In this document: in pieces, positions 6,971 to 10,234 of the stretch | Numbering within the stretch: the first letter of the stretch is position 1 | Layout: the number at the start of each line of letters is the position of its first letter | From: DATBAK01 sp036787815 | Lineage (GTDB): Bacteria > Actinomycetota > Acidimicrobiia > IMCC26256 > PALSA-610 | Assembly: GCA_036787815.1 (NCBI GenBank) | Contig: DAIQOP010000134.1 | Coordinates: forward strand, 1-10,234 | DNA: 10,234 nucleotides | Direction: 5' to 3' | Translations under genes and position numbers: made by a program | The notes under the pieces: model-generated | The model's database searches: none | Seen by the model: the letters and a program-made list of their open reading frames with translations, nothing else | Told to the model about the DNA's origin: nothing

Positions 6971-6980
6971 AAACTATTCT
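6971..6980. promoter_or_regulatory. Overlapping -10 boxes of the divergent MFS and 62-aa genes
   Basis: AAACTATTCT reads TATTCT (6975-6980) on the plus strand and TAGTTT (6971-6976) on the minus strand, sharing the central TA. The plus box would start RNA near 6987, 24 bases before the GTG at 7011. The minus box would start RNA near 6964, only a few bases before the MFS ATG. Only 49 bases separate the two genes, so both promoters must lie here. Confidence 0.45.
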
Positions 6981-7010
6981 GCGATGGCTCGCGCCGGAGA
7001 GGAGATATCG

Positions 7011-7199
7011 GTGAGCTCAGACGAGTGGTACTGGTGTCTCGACCACAAGGCCGCCGAGCCGGCCGCCGGCGCGTGCCCGCCCGACCGGCGTCTGGGCCCG
7101 TATCCCTCGCGCGACGCGGCCGAGCACTGGAAGGAACGCGTCGACGCCCGCAACGAAGAATGGGAAGCCGCCGATCGGGCGTGGGAAGGCGACGACTGA
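7011..7199 (+). CDS. Small conserved actinobacterial protein, function unknown
   Basis: 62 residues, soluble and acidic at the C-terminus. It resembles a short family I remember as widespread in actinomycetes, with the pattern W-Y-x-C-L-x-H near the start, then a Cys, R-L-G-P-Y, and a helix rich in A, E, R and W. Here these are EWYWCLDH (5-12), GACPPDRRLGPY (20-31) and RNEEWEAADRAW (47-58). Cys9, His12 and Cys22 could bind a metal, though a fourth ligand is not obvious. The GTG at 7011 is chosen because GGAGAGGAG (6996-7004) sits 6 bases before it, the best ribosome site in the window. The in-frame ATG at 6984 has none and lies too close to the -10 box. It is divergent from the MFS gene, but its pairing with an exporter need not be functional. 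Confidence 0.82.
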   Translation: MSSDEWYWCLDHKAAEPAAGACPPDRRLGPYPSRDAAEHWKERVDARNEEWEAADRAWEGDD

Positions 7200-7239
7200 G
7201 CCCGGCCGGGATGCACGCAGACGAGGTGGCGATCGCGGG

Positions 7240-7626
7240 TCAGGTGGGGTCGGGTCGCGGGTGGAGCGGCAGCGCGAGGACGGGCTCTCCGTCGAACACC
7301 TCGCCGGTCGGTGCGAACCCGTACTTCACGTAGAACCCGAGCGGAGAGCCCTCACCGGGCACGAACGACGCGAGCAGCGTGTCGGCCCGAGGCCGTGTGC
7401 GCACATACGCGACGACGAGATCGAGGGCGGCCCGGCCGTAGCCGAGACGCTGGTATCGCGCGTCGAGGAGCAGGCGCCACAGGAAGTACGGGCCGAGGTA
7501 CTCGGGGCGACCCGGCGGGATGTTGTCGCTGATCATGACGAAGCCGACGGGCACCTCCTCCGCGTAGACGGCCCGGTTGGCGTCGGTGATCTCGCGGAGT
7601 GCGAAGTGGGTGCTTGCGGGGCGCAC
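7240..7626 (-). CDS. GNAT-family acetyltransferase with apparent internal deletion
   Basis: 128 residues; relatives I know run to about 160-165. GNAT enzymes move acetyl from acetyl-CoA to an amine; this subgroup resembles spermine/spermidine acetyltransferases. The acetyl-CoA loop is intact (LLLDARYQRLGYGRAAL, 52-68, with QxxGxG), as is the C-terminal fold (GEGSPLGFYVKYGF). The N-terminus reads LREITDANR then directly AVYAEEVPVGFVMI. In relatives about 35-40 residues, covering the first two helices that shape the acceptor pocket, lie between these blocks. The loss is in frame, around 7570-7578. The GTG at 7626 is 4 bases after the stop of the DUF885 gene, which implies coupled translation; no ribosome site is clear. 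The frame is open upstream into the DUF885 gene but that part has no family similarity. Activity is doubtful. Confidence 0.8.
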   Translation of the reverse strand: MRPASTHFALREITDANRAVYAEEVPVGFVMISDNIPPGRPEYLGPYFLWRLLLDARYQRLGYGRAALDLVVAYVRTRPRADTLLASFVPGEGSPLGFYVKYGFAPTGEVFDGEPVLALPLHPRPDPT

Positions 7627-7630
7627 CGGC

Positions 7631-9304
7631 TCAGAAGCGCGCGAGCTCGCGGCGGAGTTGCGCCAGACCCATGCCCCCGAGGTCGAGGGCGTAGGAGTGG
7701 AACGCCTTGAGGTCGAAGGCCGCGCCCTTGCGGGTCTGCGCGTCGGCGCGCGCGGCGAGCCATTCACGTTCGCCGACCTTGTAGGAGATCGCCTGGCCCG
7801 GAAGACCGAGGTACCGGTCGACCTCCGACTTCATGAAGTCCTTCGGGAAGCACGACCGCTCGATCACGAAGGGCAGCGCGATCTCGGCGTTCCAGCGATC
7901 ACCGGGGTGGTACCGCTCCCGCGCCGGGATCGGCAGCTCCAGGTGCATGCCGATGTCGACGATCACGCGCACCGCGCGCATCGCCTGCGCGGAGAGCATG
8001 CCGAGCTCGAACGCCGGGTCGTCGAGATAGCCCAGCTCGCCCATGAGCCGTTCGGCGTAGAGGGCCCAGCCCTCGCCGTGGCCGGACACGAATCCCGCGG
8101 TCCGTTGGTAGCGGCTCAGCTCCTCGGCGAGGTACCGCACCTGCGCGATCTGCAGATGGTGACCGGGAACCGCCTCGTGGTAGCAGATCGACACCTCGCG
8201 CCAGAGCGGGAAGCGGGTCTTGCCGAGTGTGGGGTACCACGTGCGGCCGGGCCGGGAGAAGTCTTCGCTCGGACCGGTGTAGTACATCGCGGCGCTCCCG
8301 CCGGCCGGCGCGATCATCGCCTCGCACCGGCGCAGCGGCTCCGCCAGATCGAAGTGCGTGCCGTTGAGCTCGGTGATCGAACGGTCGATCAGCTCCTGCA
8401 GCCAATGCTGGAACCGGTCGACGCCTTCGATCACGCGGTGCTCGTCGGTCTCGAGGTACTCGATGACCTCGGGGATCGTGGCCCCGGGAAGGATGCGCTC
8501 GCCGACCTCGCGCATGGCGTGCTCGATGCGGTAGAGCTCCTCCCATCCCCACTCGTAGGTCTCGCCGAGATCGAGTTCCATGCCGCAGAAGAGGCGGGCC
8601 TGCAACGCGTACCGCTCGGCACCCACCGCATCGCGCTCCACCGCCATCGGTGCGTACGTGTCGCGTAGCCACACGGCGATCTCCGCGTAGGCCGCGGTCG
8701 CGTCGTCGGCCGCCCGGCTGAGCGACGCGCCGAGGGTGCCGTTCGCCGATTGCCCGTACCGCGTGGCGAGGGCACGGAAGAAGGGCTCTTCGCCGTTGTC
8801 GAGACCACCCCAGGTCTCGGCCTGTAGCGCGCACGCGAGCGCCTGGCGCCGCGCGGCCAACAGACCCTGGCGCGCCCCCTCTTCGAGGGCGGCCCGGAAG
8901 CTCGCGAGCGATTCGCGCACCCCCGCCATGCGCTCGGCGACGACGGCCCAGTCTTCGGCGGTCTCGTAGCCCAGGAGGTCGAAGCACATGCGGATCGATT
9001 GCAGCGGGCTGCCCAGCACCCGGAGGTCGCGGAGGTCTTCGCCCTGCTCGTTCTGCGAGACCGCGAGCTCGAGCCGCTCGCGCATCATCTCGGCGGCGAT
9101 GCGGTCGCGTTCGCCCATCGGCGTCGCGCCGGCGAGCGTGGCGAGCGTCTCACGCGCGGCCGTGGCACGGGCCTCGGAGCCCGCCGGCGAGTAGTCGGTG
9201 AGCTCGTGGTCGTGGCCGGCGACGCCGTCGCCCGTCGCGCTCACCGGGTCGAGCGCAGCGCTGAGCTCGACGTACTGGTCGGCGATCTCGTAGATCTTCG
9301 TCAC
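7631..9304 (-). CDS. DUF885 family metallopeptidase-like protein
   Basis: 557 residues, usual for the family, mostly alpha-helical. DUF885 proteins are distant relatives of zinc carboxypeptidases and oligopeptidases; few have a known substrate. The core motif YHEAVPGHHLQ gives His376, Glu377 and His382 (HExxPGH), and SGHGEGWALYAE supplies Glu411 as the probable third zinc ligand. Other family landmarks are AMYYTGPSEDFSRPGRTWYP (339-358 region) and the C-terminal LGLPGQAISYKVG (499-511). There is no signal peptide or membrane helix, so a cytosolic peptidase is likely. The GTG at 9304 is chosen because AGGGGA (9311-9316) sits 6 bases upstream and TKIYEIADQY is a normal family start; the in-frame ATG at 9412 coincides with the ettA start on the other strand and adds unlikely residues. 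A 14-base direct repeat lies in its promoter. It is followed by the GNAT gene after 4 bases. Confidence 0.92.
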   Translation of the reverse strand: MTKIYEIADQYVELSAALDPVSATGDGVAGHDHELTDYSPAGSEARATAARETLATLAGATPMGERDRIAAEMMRERLELAVSQNEQGEDLRDLRVLGSPLQSIRMCFDLLGYETAEDWAVVAERMAGVRESLASFRAALEEGARQGLLAARRQALACALQAETWGGLDNGEEPFFRALATRYGQSANGTLGASLSRAADDATAAYAEIAVWLRDTYAPMAVERDAVGAERYALQARLFCGMELDLGETYEWGWEELYRIEHAMREVGERILPGATIPEVIEYLETDEHRVIEGVDRFQHWLQELIDRSITELNGTHFDLAEPLRRCEAMIAPAGGSAAMYYTGPSEDFSRPGRTWYPTLGKTRFPLWREVSICYHEAVPGHHLQIAQVRYLAEELSRYQRTAGFVSGHGEGWALYAERLMGELGYLDDPAFELGMLSAQAMRAVRVIVDIGMHLELPIPARERYHPGDRWNAEIALPFVIERSCFPKDFMKSEVDRYLGLPGQAISYKVGEREWLAARADAQTRKGAAFDLKAFHSYALDLGGMGLAQLRRELARF

Positions 9305-9326
9305 CCGTGTTCCCCTCGTCGTCTTC

Positions 9327-9350
9327 CTGACCTTCGGATTCTGACCTTCG
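9327..9350 (-). repeat. Direct repeat CTGACCTTCG x2 in the DUF885 promoter region
   Basis: CTGACCTTCG occurs at 9327-9336 and 9341-9350, separated by GATT, a 14-base period. On the minus strand a possible -10 box (CAGAAT, 9338-9343) lies across the join, so the two copies would flank or cover the start of the DUF885 transcript. It could be a regulator site or a small local duplication. Confidence 0.4.
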
Positions 9351-9398
9351 CGTCCCGACCGGCGAATGATGGCTTCGGGACTCGGCACGACCCGCCGG

Positions 9399-9404
9399 TA
9401 ACGT
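9399..9404 (+). promoter_or_regulatory. -10 box of ettA, leaderless type
   Basis: TAACGT (fits TANNNT) ends 7 bases before the ATG at 9412, and no Shine-Dalgarno sequence lies between. The spacing places the transcription start at the start codon. The next bases form the palindrome ACGTACGT (9401-9408). No -35 consensus is seen. Confidence 0.45.
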
Positions 9405-9411
9405 ACGTCCA

Positions 9412-10234
<823 letters not shown>

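Noticed and set aside
7201..7210. Palindrome CCCGGCCGGG between the 62-aa gene and the GNAT gene as a terminator
   Set aside because: The stem would be only three pairs around a four-base loop with no T-run; not supportable as a terminator.
7577..8668. Long plus-strand open frame opposite the DUF885 gene
   Set aside because: Composition is that of an antisense shadow (R, H, E, L-rich) and the minus strand has the full HExxPGH protein; no ribosome site.
7899..8987. Long minus-strand open frame in another phase of the DUF885 gene
   Set aside because: Arg/Gly/Pro-rich with no domain; it lies wholly inside the real coding frame.

Overview
The window is uniformly GC-rich, with G or C at most third codon positions, several GTG starts and few recognisable -35 boxes. 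The gene set (CarD with the Actinobacteria-type wedge Trp at residue 85, an Eis-family acetyltransferase, EttA, a small conserved W-Y-W-C protein) points to an actinomycete. A deep lineage such as Acidimicrobiia is my guess, not something the sequence proves. I see no rRNA, tRNA, CRISPR array, insertion sequence or phage gene. It looks like ordinary chromosome, densely packed with short intergenic gaps.

Layout, left to right. (1) 1-841, minus: PAS-GGDEF diguanylate cyclase, cut by the window edge and interrupted by an apparent one-base deletion at 256/257. (2) 1133-1612, plus: carD, transcribed divergently from (1). (3) 1658-3558, minus: two overlapping genes (ATGA junction), first a 169-aa membrane-anchored coiled-coil protein, then a membrane-anchored GH43-type glycosidase whose N-terminal 170 residues look like a second copy of the 169-aa protein. 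(4) 3657-4460, minus: dienelactone-hydrolase-family protein. (5) 4547-5740, plus: Eis-type GNAT acetyltransferase, divergent from (4). (6) 5747-6961, minus: MFS exporter, convergent with (5) across 6 bases. (7) 7011-7199, plus: 62-aa conserved small protein, divergent from (6). (8) 7240-9304, minus: DUF885 metallopeptidase-like gene followed after 4 bases by a GNAT gene that seems to lack an internal block. (9) 9412 to the right edge, plus: ettA, an ABC-F translation factor, divergent from (8).

There is no single obvious pathway. The genes are a mix of transcription control (CarD), translation control (EttA), second-messenger signalling, acetyl transfer, hydrolysis and export. The most unusual item is the 1658-3558 pair: a transmembrane, coiled-coil, CX29C module found once alone and once fused to a GH43 propeller. 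Two genes (GGDEF and the small GNAT) carry apparent lesions that could be real decay or sequence errors. Several genes have a TANNNT-like -10 box 6-7 bases before the start codon and little or no Shine-Dalgarno sequence, which suggests leaderless mRNAs.
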